64,000 nt of DNA. Origin: Notolepis coatsorum (Eukaryota > Chordata > Actinopteri > Aulopiformes > Paralepididae). The DNA is taken from the NCBI GenBank assembly GCA_963971535.1, contig OZ020598.1, positions 94,131,360 through 94,195,359 of the forward strand. Direction: 5' to 3'. Position 1 is the stretch's first letter. Each line of letters begins with the position of its first letter. The notes under the pieces were generated by a model. That model had not been told where the DNA came from, ran no database searches, and saw only the letters and a list, made by a program, of their open reading frames with translations. The position numbers and the translations under genes are program-made. Positions 43,935-55,723 of the stretch are shown in pieces.

Positions 43935-44250
43935 TAGCGCTGCTGTTTATGTTTATGTTTATTAAAGGATCCCCATTAGAGACACATGAACGAGCCTCTA
44001 GTCTTCCTGGGGTCCTGGACAAAACAAATACAATACAAATGTACAACAAAAAATACGAATAAAAAATTAAAACAAAACACAAATTAAAAATTAATACAAA
44101 TATACAAATTCACATTATAAAATCTAACATTCCAGTCAAACAAAAAAAAGATTAAATACACAGATAACGGTTACATACTTGACAAAACACAAATAAAAAA
44201 TTATACAAATTCACATTATAAAATCTAACATTCCAGTCAAACAAAAAAAT
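43935..44250 (-). mobile_element. LINE family B 3' end (part 1)
   Basis: TTTATGTTTATTAAAGGATC, CCCATTAG and TCTTCCTGGGGTCC form the tail. The 3' UTR contains an about 110-bp tandem duplication (ACAAATTCACATTATAAAAT to TTACATACTTGAC). Its second copy is split by the DNA transposon at 44251, and the LINE resumes at 49653. Confidence 0.75.
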
Positions 44251-45059
44251 CACTGATTCTTGAGAGTCGGGACAAAACATGTCCTACATAGAAAAGTCTA
44301 ATTTATATAAAAAATAAAGAAATTAATAATGATTGACATACTCACAAAGTTCAATCTAAAGGTATTGTGTATACTGATGTTATGTTTTAGCACATATATT
44401 TGTTTTTTGGGGGATATTTGTTTAAATGTATAATCTGTGGTTAGAAGCTCCCATGTTAATTTCCTTGTCCTCAGCAAGGGTCACATTATTGACCAGCCCA
44501 AAAAAGCTTGAAAAACCTCTCCACTTGTGAAAACATACATATCAAATCAAGGATAAGGGTTATAAATGTATAAAACAATGCATGCCATGAAACTCAAATA
44601 ATATTTTCCATAGAAATCTGCCTATCAAAGTTGTGTCCTCAGTTTATGTCAACTCCGTCAGACTTTTTCATAAACCTAATTAAATCAGGCAATAGCATGG
44701 CCAGCTCTATCCCTGAGGACTCCTTTTCCTTTCCCTGCCTGTGGTGAATGCAACACTACCACACATGGTCTGGTAAATTTGATACGTTTTGATATTTTAG
44801 ACAAACAATGTCAATATTCCTATGGTCACAGCTGGAACATGTCAACACCATCTCTCCGTTATTATACTTTTAAAAAACAATAGTGGATTGAATTCAAGTG
44901 TTTCAGTGAGATTATTAAGACGGCTAGCAACTGCCAAAAAACTAGCTAGCTGCAGTGCACACTACAGGCTTGGAGGGAAAATGTGTGCCTTTTTGTCAAC
45001 TCCGTCAGACATCAACTCCGTCAGATTTTGTGTCTGACGGAGTTGACGTGTAAGCTGCC

Positions 45060-45062
<3 letters not shown>

Positions 45063-45091
<29 letters not shown>

Positions 45092-45534
45092 CTTTTTATT
45101 ATCTTTCTTCTCCTCCTTTTTTTCCCGATTTCTCTCCCATCCCACCCTTCCTGGTTGTTGCGTACTTTCCCCTACTGTTGGTCCGGGAGACCGGAGACTG
45201 TCACATGCTTTCCTCCGACGCATGTGCAGCCTGGGGCAGGCCAACCTGGCCGCGCAGGCTCTCACCGGGGAGAGTGTAGCGTGTGGGAGGCCACACTATC
45301 TCTCCTCAGTTCCAGCCCTCTCTGAGCAGGTGCCCCGACCGAACTGTAGGGGTCGCTGTCCACAACGCCCAGGACCCACCCTTCAGCTTTCCCACCCTCT
45401 GATACGGCCAATTGTATCAGTGTGAGGGGCCAGCCAAGCTGATAGCAACGCCGGGAGCTGGATTCGAACAGGCGAATCCTAGTGTCTCCCGGTGTTGGTG
45501 ACTAACGTAATCTCCGTGCGCCACCTGCCCCCCC
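45063..45534 (-). mobile_element. tRNA-derived SINE inside the DNA transposon
   Basis: The poly-T start, the GTAGGGGTCGCTGTCCACAA region and the tRNA-like head in reverse identify a diverged member of the SINE family. Flanks AAGCTGCCGGA (45052-45062) and AAGCTGACGGA (45535-45545) differ by one base. Confidence 0.8.
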
Positions 45535-46139
45535 AAGCTGACGGAGTTGACAAATCCATCAATAACCTCATAATATGCTATTATTATAAAAATTTTGAAC
45601 ATGGTAAAGGATTTAAATGTTATTTCAGAGTTGTATCTGCACAGAAGTGTGCATATAATAGCATGCATTACAATACACTTCTGACTTTTAGAGCATGGGC
45701 AGGCTGTGGTCTGCTTATTGAATAATTGTCTTACTTTCCCAGCACATGTGTTAATATATAAATATATCACTTGTCTACGTGGTTGATTGATTGATGTAAA
45801 ATTTCATAACCCAGTAGGGATACAAGACAGAAGAAAACAGTTATTCTTGTTCTTATACTGTTTACTTAGATCATCAGAGCAAAGGTGAACGGTGGTAAAC
45901 TGTGGATATTTCATCTTAATATCTTTATAATAATTCTTAATATAGGACTGGTCCATGTGTGTCTACTGTAGATTGCTACATCATCCTTTATCTGACTCTT
46001 TCCATCCATAGTGTAATACATTATGGTATGGAGTGATCAACAGGATAATATTTTGCTAGTCAGTTGTCTCAATCTTATCAGTTGTCACAAGTGTAGAGTT
46101 CAAGAAAAATCAGGATCAGATAAAAATCAGATCAGGATA

Positions 46140-48272
46140 TTCTAGTCTCTCAGACAGGAAAAGCAACGAAGTAAAATGCGAAAAAGGCATTCAAGAGAAA
46201 TAAAAACTATGAAAGAGAATATTACAAATGTAACAAAGCAACGAAACAACCTGATAAAAACAATAATGCGCAGAAAAAAGGCTACAAATACATCACCACT
46301 GGACTCTCCAGGCACAGAAACAAAGAAGATGCTATCAGGAAGCAAAGTAAGGAATCTGAAAATCCAAAAGACCCTTCTATTCCACAACATCCCCAGAAGA
46401 GAGCTGAAGACAAACAAACTCCTGGCCCACGGCGCCAAAAACCAGCACTGAGTGTGTCATCACTTCAGGCACGATTCTTAAAAAGTATCGTCTTCTTCAA
46501 CAAATGAAAGAGTTTGGGTTAACCTACAAGTTAATGAGAGAAAAGGAGCAGCCTCAGAAAAAGCCAACATTAATACAGGGTATAACACAGACTGTTCAGG
46601 ATTTCTTCCTGAACTCTACACGTGTGACAACGGATAAGACTGACACAATCACCAGGAACAAGATCAAGCGGCACATAATGATCCTGCTAGACTCCATGCT
46701 CAACCTCCACACTGAATTCCAGATTAAGAACCCCACTGTAAAGCTGAGCTATTCTTCATTCTGTGCTCTGAGGCCCTTCTATGTCACAGCACCAAAAGCA
46801 TCTGATCGGAAGACATGTCTGTGTCAAATACATGAAAATGCATGCTTAATGCTCAAGGTCCTTAAAATGTCTGGTGTTGTGAAGTCAAACAAACTGGATG
46901 ACCGTTTTCAATTAGTTTGTTGCTCTCCAGCAAGTGAGGCCTGCCTTCTTCGCGTCTGCTCACAATGTCTAAACAAAGGTACAGTTACAACCCAAGAGCA
47001 AGACAAAATCGATGTTCAATGGAGGCAGTGGGAGAGAGTTCAAGAAGACCCATGCAATGGAATCGACATGAACACTAAGCTCGTCGAACACCGAGGCAGC
47101 CTTTCATTGCTCATCAAACTTTATGAGCAAAAACTCAGAAAGGAAACCACAACACATGTGTGTTCATTGCGAAACCAGTCAAAAGAATACAGCAACACAA
47201 TTGAGTCCTGTGATGAGAGTACAGCAATCGTCCATGTTGACTTTTCAGAATCGTGGAAATTCAAATATAAAGCTGAAGTTCAGGCCTGCCATTTCGGACA
47301 AAATCTGCCACAGAATGTATTACACTAAGGGTGGAAAGGCAGGGTTTTGCACACTGTCAGAGTCAAAGAGACAGGATGCTGCAGCAATCTGGACACAAAT
47401 GGATCCAGTCCTAAAAGATATCAAGACAAAATATCCACAGGTTACCACCGTGCACTTTTGGTCTGATGGTCCAAGCAAACAAGAACAAGAAAAACTTTTT
47501 TCTTCTGTCTGGTATCCCACCTACACTGGGGTTTGAAATGACAACGTGGAACTTCTTCCCCACTTCTCATGGTAAGGGCTCACCAGACGGCATTGGCGGA
47601 ACAGTAAAAAGAACAGCTGACAACCTGGTCCTGAGAGGAAATTATGTGACGGATGTACACATATTCTTCAAAAAGGTCTCAAACAGTCTGAATGGTGTTC
47701 AGCTGTATCATATTGTGGAAGAAGACATGCAAAGATACGACACACTTCTCATGAATCCTCTCAAACCGGTTCCCTCAACAAGACAAATACACCAGATCAT
47801 CGCACATAAGGACAGGATCCACAACAGACAACTATCCTGCTTTTGCAGCGAGATGTTGGATTGCCAGTGCTTCTGCCCAGCTACCTCATATTACCATGGC
47901 AACCCAGGAGAACAGCAGAGTGATACACGGAGGGCAAGGAAGAAGAGACCTCTGGCCATGTTGTGGGAGGAGATGGAAAATGAGATGGAAGAGGGTATGG
48001 AGATGGAAGATGTAATGGAGGAGTTGGACGAAGAACCTTTGAAAGGTCCTGAGGGTACGGTGACAGTAACGACTGTTAGCAGCCTTAGTAATGGAGACTG
48101 GTTAGCAGTAGTATATGATGACCACTGGTGGCTAGCCAAGACCATCGATGTGGATAATGAGCAACAAGATGTGAAAGTGGAATTTCTGCATCCCCATGGT
48201 CCAACAGAAATGTGGTTCAGCCCAAATGTGGCAAGAAGGATGTCTGTTTCTGCCCAGTTCAAGACATCATAG
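46140..48272 (+). pseudogene. Transposase of the 5.4 kb DNA transposon, frameshifted
   Basis: The protein is spread over three frames (46504-47328, then to about 47510, then to 48272). A basic, possibly DNA-binding region (46176-46451) lies upstream. Conserved blocks: LCQIHENACLML and CCSPASEACLLRVCSQC (Cys-rich), HVDFSESWKFKYKAEVQACH, TTVHFWSDGPSKQ, TWNFFPTSHGKGSPDGIGGT, VKRTADNLV, then LSCFCSEMLDCQCFCPA and an SH3-like tail (GDWLAVVYDDHWWLAKTIDV). I know this arrangement as a repeated uncharacterised protein in fish and other animals. The acidic residues in VDFSE, WSDGP and SPDG are plausible catalytic positions. At least two frameshifts (near 47325 and 47500) disable it. Confidence 0.75.
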
Positions 48273-48677
48273 TGAAACTAATCAGAAATGCAGAAGGAAA
48301 GGAAGAGGAGAAGTGGGTGAGAAAGTGGAGATCAGGAAGTGGTGTAGAGGAGGTAGATGAAAACAGGGACGAGAAGAAGGGGTCCTGTTCTCCATTACTG
48401 TTTTTGTTGTTGGAAACAGTGCATTTTGTAATAGTTGGAAACAGTGTATGTAAAGTTGGTTGTTTATTACAATTGAGTTAACAAAATGTTCAGTATAAGA
48501 CATGGAGTTATTAGTTCTTATTATTGTCACTTCCATCTGTTTAAAAAATTGAGCAGAGATGCAAATCCAATTTTGTCAACTCCGTCAGTTTCTCGTCAAC
48601 ACCGTCAGATCATTGTCAACACCGTCAGATATTTATTTTTGTTAATCTTGGGGAAAATACAAATTCCTTCTTCAGTT

Positions 48678-49155
48678 TTTTTTTTATCCACTTTTTCTTC
48701 AATTTTTCTATATTTTCTCCCATCCCAATTTCGTATCATCCAATTCAACCCTCCCCTGTCACGAACGCTGTTTCTTGCCTCCCACAAGCCGGCTGCAATG
48801 TGGACTAAGTCATACATAGCACAAGTCCCCTCCGGTACTTGAGGTAACAGCAGTCGCATCTTTTCACCTGCGCAGCTCGATCTCTCAGTGGCGAGGAGTA
48901 ACGCGTGGGAGGCTCACGCTGCCCCCGACACTTCCTGATTCTACTGCGCAGGCGCACCAACCGACCTGTAGGAGTCGCTGTCCACAACGCCCGATCCCCA
49001 CCCATCAGTTTCCCACCCCCTAATACGGCCAATGTGTATTAGTATGAACGACCAGCTAAACTGAAAGCAATGTGGAGCGCTGGGCTCGAACAGGCAAGCC
49101 CAGCGTCTCCGTCATTCGTGGCGAGCGCCTTGCCCACTACGCCACGTAGCCGCCC
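48678..49155 (-). mobile_element. tRNA-derived SINE inside the DNA transposon
   Basis: Same family as 2686-3165, with B-box-like GGTTCGAGCCC in degenerate form. Flanking duplication AAATTCCTTCTTCAGTT (48661-48677) matches 49156-49172 with one difference. Confidence 0.85.
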
Positions 49156-49652
49156 AAATTCCTTTTTCAGTTTATGTTGTTTAAGTAATAAAGGAGCATT
49201 AGATCTTCATCCTCTTGTGTCTTATTTACTTAATGATATTTTTTTTATCATATCAAAATTAAAAATAAAGTTTGAAAATGCTAATATTTCTAACTCTGGG
49301 TTTTCAGAATAGTGTGAAATTACACCTGAGGTTTATATATTATATTTTATTGCATACCAGAGTAACTAAACACTATTACAACATACTTCAGCACTTTAGA
49401 TTCTTGTTGGACTGGAATAATTAGAATTATATACTTTTTTGTGTGTCTGACGGAGTTAACACAAATCAAGTTTCAAAGGGAAACATGTGAATTTGTTGAA
49501 AATGTTTTTCTATGTAGAGCCCACACCTTTACATGGTTAAATAGCTCAGACCTTTCTCTACATGAATATATAACTCTAATTAATATAGTGTGCATTCTCA
49601 AAATATAATATTTAAAACGTGTTTTGTCCCGACTCTCAAGAATCAGTGAAAT

Positions 49653-50060
49653 ATATAATACACAGAAGATAACCGTTACATACTTGACATTTGCAAGATA
49701 TCTCTTAATATTTGTTTTGAAAGTAATTTTATTATGTATTGTGGATGAGATGTTTTTGTGCTGATTTTGTTCTGATGTTACCAGAAGCGGGCCCTCTAGT
49801 GTTGTAACCATGTTCAGAAGTCATTTCTAATGCTGAGCCAAGCTAGATGGTTTACCAGTGCTAATAATGTTCTGCAGTAGCATTAGAAGACTCATCGATA
49901 CTTTATTTTCAACCATCAGCCATGCCAGATGTTCATGCATAAAACCAATACTTGTCCTGTATGAACAGCCTAGTGCCAGACGAGCCGCTTTATTCTGAGC
50001 AACCTGCAACTTTTTTAAATTCTATTTTGTAGCTGACGACCAGATAACAGGGCAGTATTC
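49653..50060 (-). mobile_element. LINE family B (part 2): 3' UTR and RT C-terminal end
   Basis: Continues the split 3' UTR duplication (ATAACCGTTACATACTTGAC) and then encodes on the reverse strand EYCPVIWSSATK and KLQVAQNKAARLALGCSYRT, typical of LINE RT C-termini. An in-frame stop follows SSATK. 5'-truncated. Confidence 0.75.
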
Positions 50061-50109
50061 TAAATGAGACTTCGAGTCTTAACCCAGTTGTACAGTAAAT
50101 TACCAAGTA

Positions 50110-50357
50110 TGGCTTTGTCAGTATTCCAGTGTACAGTGTCCCCCCCCCCCCTACCCCAACCCCCCCCCCCCCCCCTCCAATGTACAGCCCCCACCCACCA
50201 ACCCCACCCCACCCACCCAACCTCCTCCAATGTACAGTTTCTACGTCAAATGTATATACACTCTTTTTCTGGACACTTTTTGTATCACAAACAGTACTGT
50301 ATTTGCAAATCTGATATGTCATAAATTTATAGATGTAGCAGTACTGTCTATCTGTCT
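50110..50357 (+). mobile_element. LINE family A 3' UTR, left part
   Basis: C-rich stretches with AATGTACAG and TGTATCACAAACAGTACTGT match the family A 3' UTR. Interrupted by an L2 at about 50358. Confidence 0.75.
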
Positions 50358-51345
50358 AGCCTGTCTGTCCGACATCTCAGCCTGGATGACGTCCAACCAC
50401 CTCAAACTGAACCTAAGCAAAACAGAATTGCTCCACCTGCCGGCCAAATCCTCCCCCCTAACCGACCTTTCAATCACAGTCGAGAATGCAGCTGTGACTG
50501 CGTCCCCGACCGCCAAGAACCTTGGTGTTGTCCTCGACGACCAGTTGAACTTCTCTGCTCACATCGCAGCGACGACCAGAACCTGCCGATTCCTCCTGAG
50601 CAACGTCAGAAGGATACGCCCCTTCCTGACAAAAGAAGCCACCCAACTCCTCGTCCAATCAACAGTCATCTCCCGCCTCGACTACTGCAATGCACTGCTC
50701 GCTGGCCTCCCGGCCACTGCCACTAAGCCTCTTCAACTCATTCAGAACGCAGCGGCCCGCCTGATCTCAAACCTACCGAAGTCGGCCCATGTCACCCCAC
50801 TTCTTAGGGACCTGCACTGGCTCCCCATTGCTGCACGAATCCGCTTCAAGGCCCTCGACCTAGCATACCGTGCGGCAAAGGGAACCGCTCCCGCCTACCT
50901 CCGGTCAATGGTCTCTAACTACACACCCTCAAGACCCCTACGCTCTGCATCTTCTGGCCGCCTCAGACCTACTCCTATCCAAGCTCCGGGAGGGTCATCA
51001 AAGAGAAGTCGCCTATTCTCAGTCCTTGCCCCACAATGGTGGAATGAACTACCCACCCCAGTTAGGACAGCCGAATCACGTCCAATCTTTCGCCGTCGAC
51101 TAAAGACGCACTTCTTCAACCATTATCTGAATTAAAAAAAAAAAAAAAAAAAAATCTAACCCTAACTAACCGTACTGTCATGCACTTGTCCTAATAAACT
51201 AACCTACACTGTAGCACTCAACACTTTGATGAACATTGTTGCTCAGCTGATAGAGTTGTGCCCTTCCTGATGGCTTGTCGTACAGAACTTGTAAGTCGCT
51301 TTGGATAAAAGCGTCAGCTAAATGACTAAATGTAAATGTATCTGT
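50358..51345 (+). mobile_element. L2-type LINE, 5'-truncated, nested in LINE A
   Basis: An open frame to 51135 encodes the RT C-terminal half: LSDISAWMTSNHLKLNLSKT, LGVVLDDQLNFSAHI, VISRLDYCNALLAGLP, LRDLHWLPIAARIRFK, ending FRRRLKTHFFNHYLN. The 3' end has GTAAGTCGCTTTGGATAAAA and GCGTCAGCTAAATGAC with TAAATG repeats, the standard L2 tail. TATCTGT occurs on both sides. The frame is uninterrupted, so the copy is fairly young, but it lacks the endonuclease and the catalytic FADD box. Confidence 0.9.
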
Positions 51346-51515
51346 ATCTGTATGTCATGTATGTCATATGATGAATTGAAAATGGGGGACCCTGATGTAA
51401 ACAAGACGAAAGTCTTTCTCTGGTCTGCATCCCCTTAACAATTGTATGTATTGAGCTGTACTGTACTGTACCCATTCTGCAATCTGTTAATAAACTTTTC
51501 AATCAATCAATCAAG
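51346..51515 (+). mobile_element. LINE family A 3' tail, right part
   Basis: GATGAATTGAAAATGGGGGA to TCTGCAATCTGTTAATAAAC plus (AATC)n. Confidence 0.8.
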
Positions 51516-51630
51516 ACAACCAAAGAATGAATAACAGATTTCATTATGGAGGGAGTGATAAAAGCAGAACATTTCCTAGTCATAAAAATGCCTTTTCCCA
51601 TTTTAATGTAGTCTGCTCTTTTCTGTTCAG

Positions 51631-51632
<2 letters not shown>

Positions 51633-51687
<55 letters not shown>
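51633..51687. repeat. (GT)n microsatellite
   Basis: About 27 GT units. The flanking 51516-51969 shows no recognised gene. Confidence 0.95.
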
Positions 51688-51969
51688 AAGCAGGAGGGAG
51701 TCAGATGATCAGCCTTATCCCTCACATGATTTATGTTACTGTATGGCTGGTTTCACCACAGAGCTGAAAGAGCTAGTCAGGTTTCATTACAGAGATTTTG
51801 AACTTGATCATGCGTATTTATTAGAAAATGAAATTAATGAATATTATCAACAAAAGCAACAGAATTTCTTCTGTATGTACACATTTATAAAACAAGGCAC
51901 ATTTAGCCAAAATATGTTGCCAGAACATGAAAAGAAAATACGTTCACGTGCGCTTTGGCGGAGATCCGC

Positions 51970-52250
51970 TTCTACTCTGAAAATCCGCCCTCACAGAGGT
52001 ATGTTGATGCGAAGGGGACAAGCGTTCTCAGCGCAGCATTACACAACACTGGGTACTCGTTCCGGACTGATATCCAGAACTTTGCGAGGGCCTGTCCAGT
52101 GAACTTGACTTTGAGTAGCTCGTTACACGAAAGATCATTGAGCGCCTCCTGCTCAGACAGTGGGAGACCTGCTGCGCCATGCGTAATGAACAGATCTTTG
52201 ATCCAGTTGTCCAAATTATCCGCGCTCTCTCTCTGAAATTGTTTAATGAG
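51970..52250 (-). pseudogene. hAT transposase C-terminal fragment (ZBED/SCAND3-like)
   Basis: The reverse strand encodes GLIKQFQRESADNLDNWIKD, then LPLSEQEALNDLSCNELLKV, LAKFWISVRNEYPVL and LRTLVPFASTYLCEGGFSE followed by a stop. This matches the C-terminal dimerisation region of domesticated and mobile hAT proteins (family motif LVPFATTYLCEAGFSAL). The stop falls just where the motif should continue. The upstream catalytic part is absent. It could be a fragment of a transposon or of a host ZBED-like gene; the former is more likely. Confidence 0.75.
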
Positions 52251-52487
52251 CCCTTCTAGTGGCTACAGATGATGGGCTAAAGACTTTTTTGCAACATTCT
52301 GTTCCTACAAAAAGCCACCAAGCAGAGTAAATACCGGCAAATCTCTGCTGATTATCCCGGAGTGCCACTAACAGGGTTTCTTAATCCAGCTCATTATCAG
52401 CACATTTCTCTGCCAATGGGTTGTTTTTGTCTGCAAGGAAAATCTGCGCTAATTCTCCGAGTTAAAAAAGGCGATTTAATACTCTGC
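52251..52487. other. No gene seen
   Basis: No recognised repeat or coding region. Confidence 0.4.
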
Positions 52488-53425
52488 CAGTGTTAATTTT
52501 GTCAACTAAAATGATGACGAAAGATGTTCGTCAACGAAGGTTTGTTTCATGACGACAACAAGATGTGACGTTATTGAAGACCATGTGACCCTAACGAGAC
52601 TAAATAGTTTATAAAATATCGTTGACCACAACTGAGGACACAAAAATGTAATTTACAAAAGCCAGGACGAAATTTCTCTTCATGTATGTTGATATTGTTG
52701 ACTAAAACAAGACGAGACAAAATTATTATAACTTTTCTTAATGCCATCGTCCCGACAGAGCAGTGTGACGGGGACCTCTGTTATTAGCATTAGCTGAAGA
52801 GCTATTTGAAAAGCTAGTTTTAGCTTAATGTTACCTTGGCTAAAGTTGGGACTATTCATAATCCAGCTGCAGACCTGCAAGCAAAGTACAGTACAGCAAG
52901 TTGGCAAAGGAGTATTCCAAGGTAAATCACTTTTTCACCAGTAACGTTACATTGTTTGTATTTCCATCTAGCTCGCGTTAACTAGTGGCTAAACTAGCTC
53001 ATGCTAATGTGGCTAACTGATCGACCTCTCGCACACAATTAATGACATGTTGCGGACAGCCATACCGGTGACAATGTTTAGCTTTTAGTGCCAAATGATA
53101 AGAGTCTGAGGCGGAGTCTCAAAAGAGAATGTTGAATATTTATTGTGCATTAAAAATCACAACAGAGCCTCTGCTACTAGCTAACCTTTCCGTGGGTGAA
53201 GCATAGTTGAGCATAGTTGTCATTTAATGATATTAATACTAATCTATACAATCACCTGTTGTTGAATAAATACCATTACTTTCTAGTTATTACTAAAAAA
53301 CAGTATATATAAAACAGTAGCTGTAAAAAAGAAAAGGAAAAAAAGTTTTATAATTTATATAATATACTTTTTTTTAGTACATTAACTAAAAATAGACAAA
53401 AATGTCATCCGTTTTCGTCGACTAA

Positions 53426-54592
53426 GGCGCCGGTTACACCTTAGTTTAGTTTTCGTTTCATTGTCAGATGAGTTTCGCCGCAACATAGAAAAGGCGAGTC
53501 ACACTTTCGTTTTTGTCACCTGAGCACAGTGATGTAGTACACTGCCAAAGCAGTAGGTGGCAGTAGGTGGCGAACATGAAGGCAATTTCAACCAATCAGA
53601 ACTTGAATGCGCCAATACACTTCCTGCAAAGAAAATGTCAACAAGGCGGGCGCCACCATCTTTGCCTATTTACCCAATGCAGCACTTCTTTTTCAGCAAA
53701 GTCTAATAAAAGTGCAATAAACAAAACGGATACATTCACTGTGTTCTGCCTCTCATTTTGTTGATGAAACAAAACTAACATCAACACAAGTGACCACCAA
53801 GAGCGGATAGTTTAGTCTAAAAAAAGATCGGCAACGTTTTTAGCTACATTGTTAGCTGCATGCTAACGTCAATGGAATATGCCATTATAGCAGTATAGCA
53901 TTGTGGCTAGAAGCTAACGTTAGCTCACGCTAGTTAGCCAGCACCAAACTGATGATATCGGGAGCTATCAGTAGCTAGATAACATTAGAGACAACGCCGT
54001 GTGTATTAAACAAAGGTGAATAGATGACTGGGCCATTTTGTTTAATGCTTGTTAAGTTGAAAGAGGAGCTTTGAGCTAACCGGGTCTGATAGCTAACGCT
54101 AGCTCATGTTAGCCAGTGGCAGTGCTCAACCAATCGGTAATGCTAGCAGAATGAATGGATGTAAACTTTATTTAACATATTGCATAATGGGTACAATACA
54201 ATACGGCTCAATACAAACAATTGTTAAAGGAATGCAGACTGTTGTAGCTTGGACTGGGGTCCTTATAACAATAACTTGACAACACATGGTAGCTGCAGCT
54301 ATTTGGGACTGGGACAGCTCTGTCCCAAACACACACACACACCCACACACACACACTCTGTTGTCACCGGAAGGGCACGCAGATGGTATCTACTGCGCAT
54401 GGGCGTTTTTGCAACAACGGCTCCGTGAAGATTACACGACTGATTACTACTCCAAAACGGAAAACACAATTTAGCGTTTTCAGTAGGGCCACAACGTATC
54501 CGCCAAAAAACGCATTTCTGTGTAAAAGGGACATGAAACGTATTCAAACGTATTCAAAAAACGACCACAAAAACACTAGTCTAACCATGGCC
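53426..54592. mobile_element. Possible Harbinger-like MITE, TAA flanks
   Basis: GGCGCCGGTTACACC at the left and, in reverse complement, GGCCATGGTTAGACTAG at the right are weakly inverted and both abut TAA. A reverse LINE A tail (54143-54240) is nested inside. Short GCTAACG[T]TAG words are frequent. Confidence 0.4.
54143..54240 (-). mobile_element. LINE family A 3' tail
   Basis: AACTTTATTTAACATATTGC to CAATTGTTAAAGGAATGCAG matches the family A end in reverse. Confidence 0.7.
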
Positions 54593-54637
54593 TAAATCTA
54601 GACTAAAACAAAAAAGACAATTGAGACAAACTGACTA

Positions 54638-55723
54638 AGGGCGTTTTTACACCTGTAGTTCGTTTGCTTTGTTCCGATTCAGGGAGACACAGGGACTATA
54701 ATGATACAATGTTGCACTTGTCCCTTAGTTCGTTTGTGTTCACACGGCTGTGTTAACAGCGGACCAAAACAAACGCAAACTGTCACTCATTGGTCAGATT
54801 TTGGGGTGTGCCCCCCCCCCCCCCCCCCCCTAACCCTGAATCTCCGCGTTACATTGAAATCGGGGAGGGGAGAGCGGGGGGAGCAAATTAATGAATGTGG
54901 ATGAGAGCCGTGATGTAAATCGGCAGATTTAGTTCTGATCGATTAGGAATGGCTTGCGCCGTGTTCAGGAGATTCAGGCGCATACAAGTCTATTCGATCA
55001 TGTCTCCAGCACCCCCACAGCCGTATCTGCAATCACTTACATCAAGGCTCTCATCCACATTCATTATGCTCCCCCCCGCTATCTCCTCCCCGATTTCAAT
55101 GTAACGCGGAAGTGCAGTACACTTCCGCGTTACATTGAAATCGGGGAGGAGATAGCGGGGGGAGCAAATTAATGAATGTGGATGAGAGCTGTGATGTAAG
55201 TGGTTGCAGATACGGCTGTGGGGGTGCTGGAGACATGATCGAATAGACTTGTATGCGCCTGAATCTCCTGAACACGGCGCAAGCCATTCCTAATCGATCA
55301 GAACTAAATCGGCAGCAAAAAAGCCAGTTTTTAAGCAGCTATTCCCCATGCACATGCGCAGATTGCCCATGGATTGTGACGCAACGCACACCCGCCCTGG
55401 ACTGTTCCATCAGAGGGGGGAGCTTCGGTGGCCAGTGTCCTTTCAGCCGAACAGGATAATGAAACAATGATCCCACTAAATGACCAGACGCGTCTTATGG
55501 CGACATCTACAATTACCTCATTGAGTCTCCAGGTAGACTAATGTTTATATTTAAGTGCAGTGGTCTGTAGCCACTCACTCTCTAGGTGGTCTCGGCCCGC
55601 TTGTTTTGTTCCGCAACAGAATGCGATTGCTGTGTTCACATATGCCCAACTGAACCGAAATAGGGGGTAAACGCTCCAGGTTTCGGAACAACAGCTCCAA
55701 ACGAGCTAGGTGTGAAAACGCCC
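54638..55723. mobile_element. Harbinger-like MITE carrying a large palindrome
   Basis: GGGCGTTTTTACACCTGTAG and the reverse-complement partner GGGCGTTTTCACACCTAGCT are about 70-80% matched ends, each flanked by TAA, the PIF/Harbinger target. Contains the palindrome at 54926-55310 and a C-run near 54812. Confidence 0.7.
54926..55310. repeat. 385-bp near-perfect palindrome
   Basis: Arms of about 190 bp (54926-55114 and 55120-55310) are reverse complements around CAGTA, ending in GATTTAGTTCTGATCG and CGATCAGAACTAAATC. A third, direct copy of part of the arm (CGCGTTACATTGAAATCGGG...) lies just outside at about 54847-54917. Confidence 0.92.

Larger units (their letters stand above)
44251..49648 (+). 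mobile_element. 5.4 kb DNA transposon with 29-bp TIRs, possibly Sola-like
   Basis: Perfect 29-bp terminal inverted repeats, beginning CACTGATTCTTGAGAGTCGG and continuing GACAAAACA, lie at 44251-44279 and 49620-49648. The flanks carry a 4-bp duplication, AAAT. The interior has nine copies of a GTCAACTCCGTCAGA box clustered toward both ends, a decayed transposase (46140-48272) and two later SINE insertions. A 4-bp duplication and a D-D-D-like protein suggest Sola, but I am not certain of the superfamily. Confidence 0.85.

Noticed and set aside
24180-54240. LTR retrovirus or Polinton
   Set aside because: All reverse transcriptases seen are of LINE type (endonuclease plus RT, poly(A) or microsatellite tails). 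No long terminal repeats, capsid, integrase or polymerase B signals were seen.
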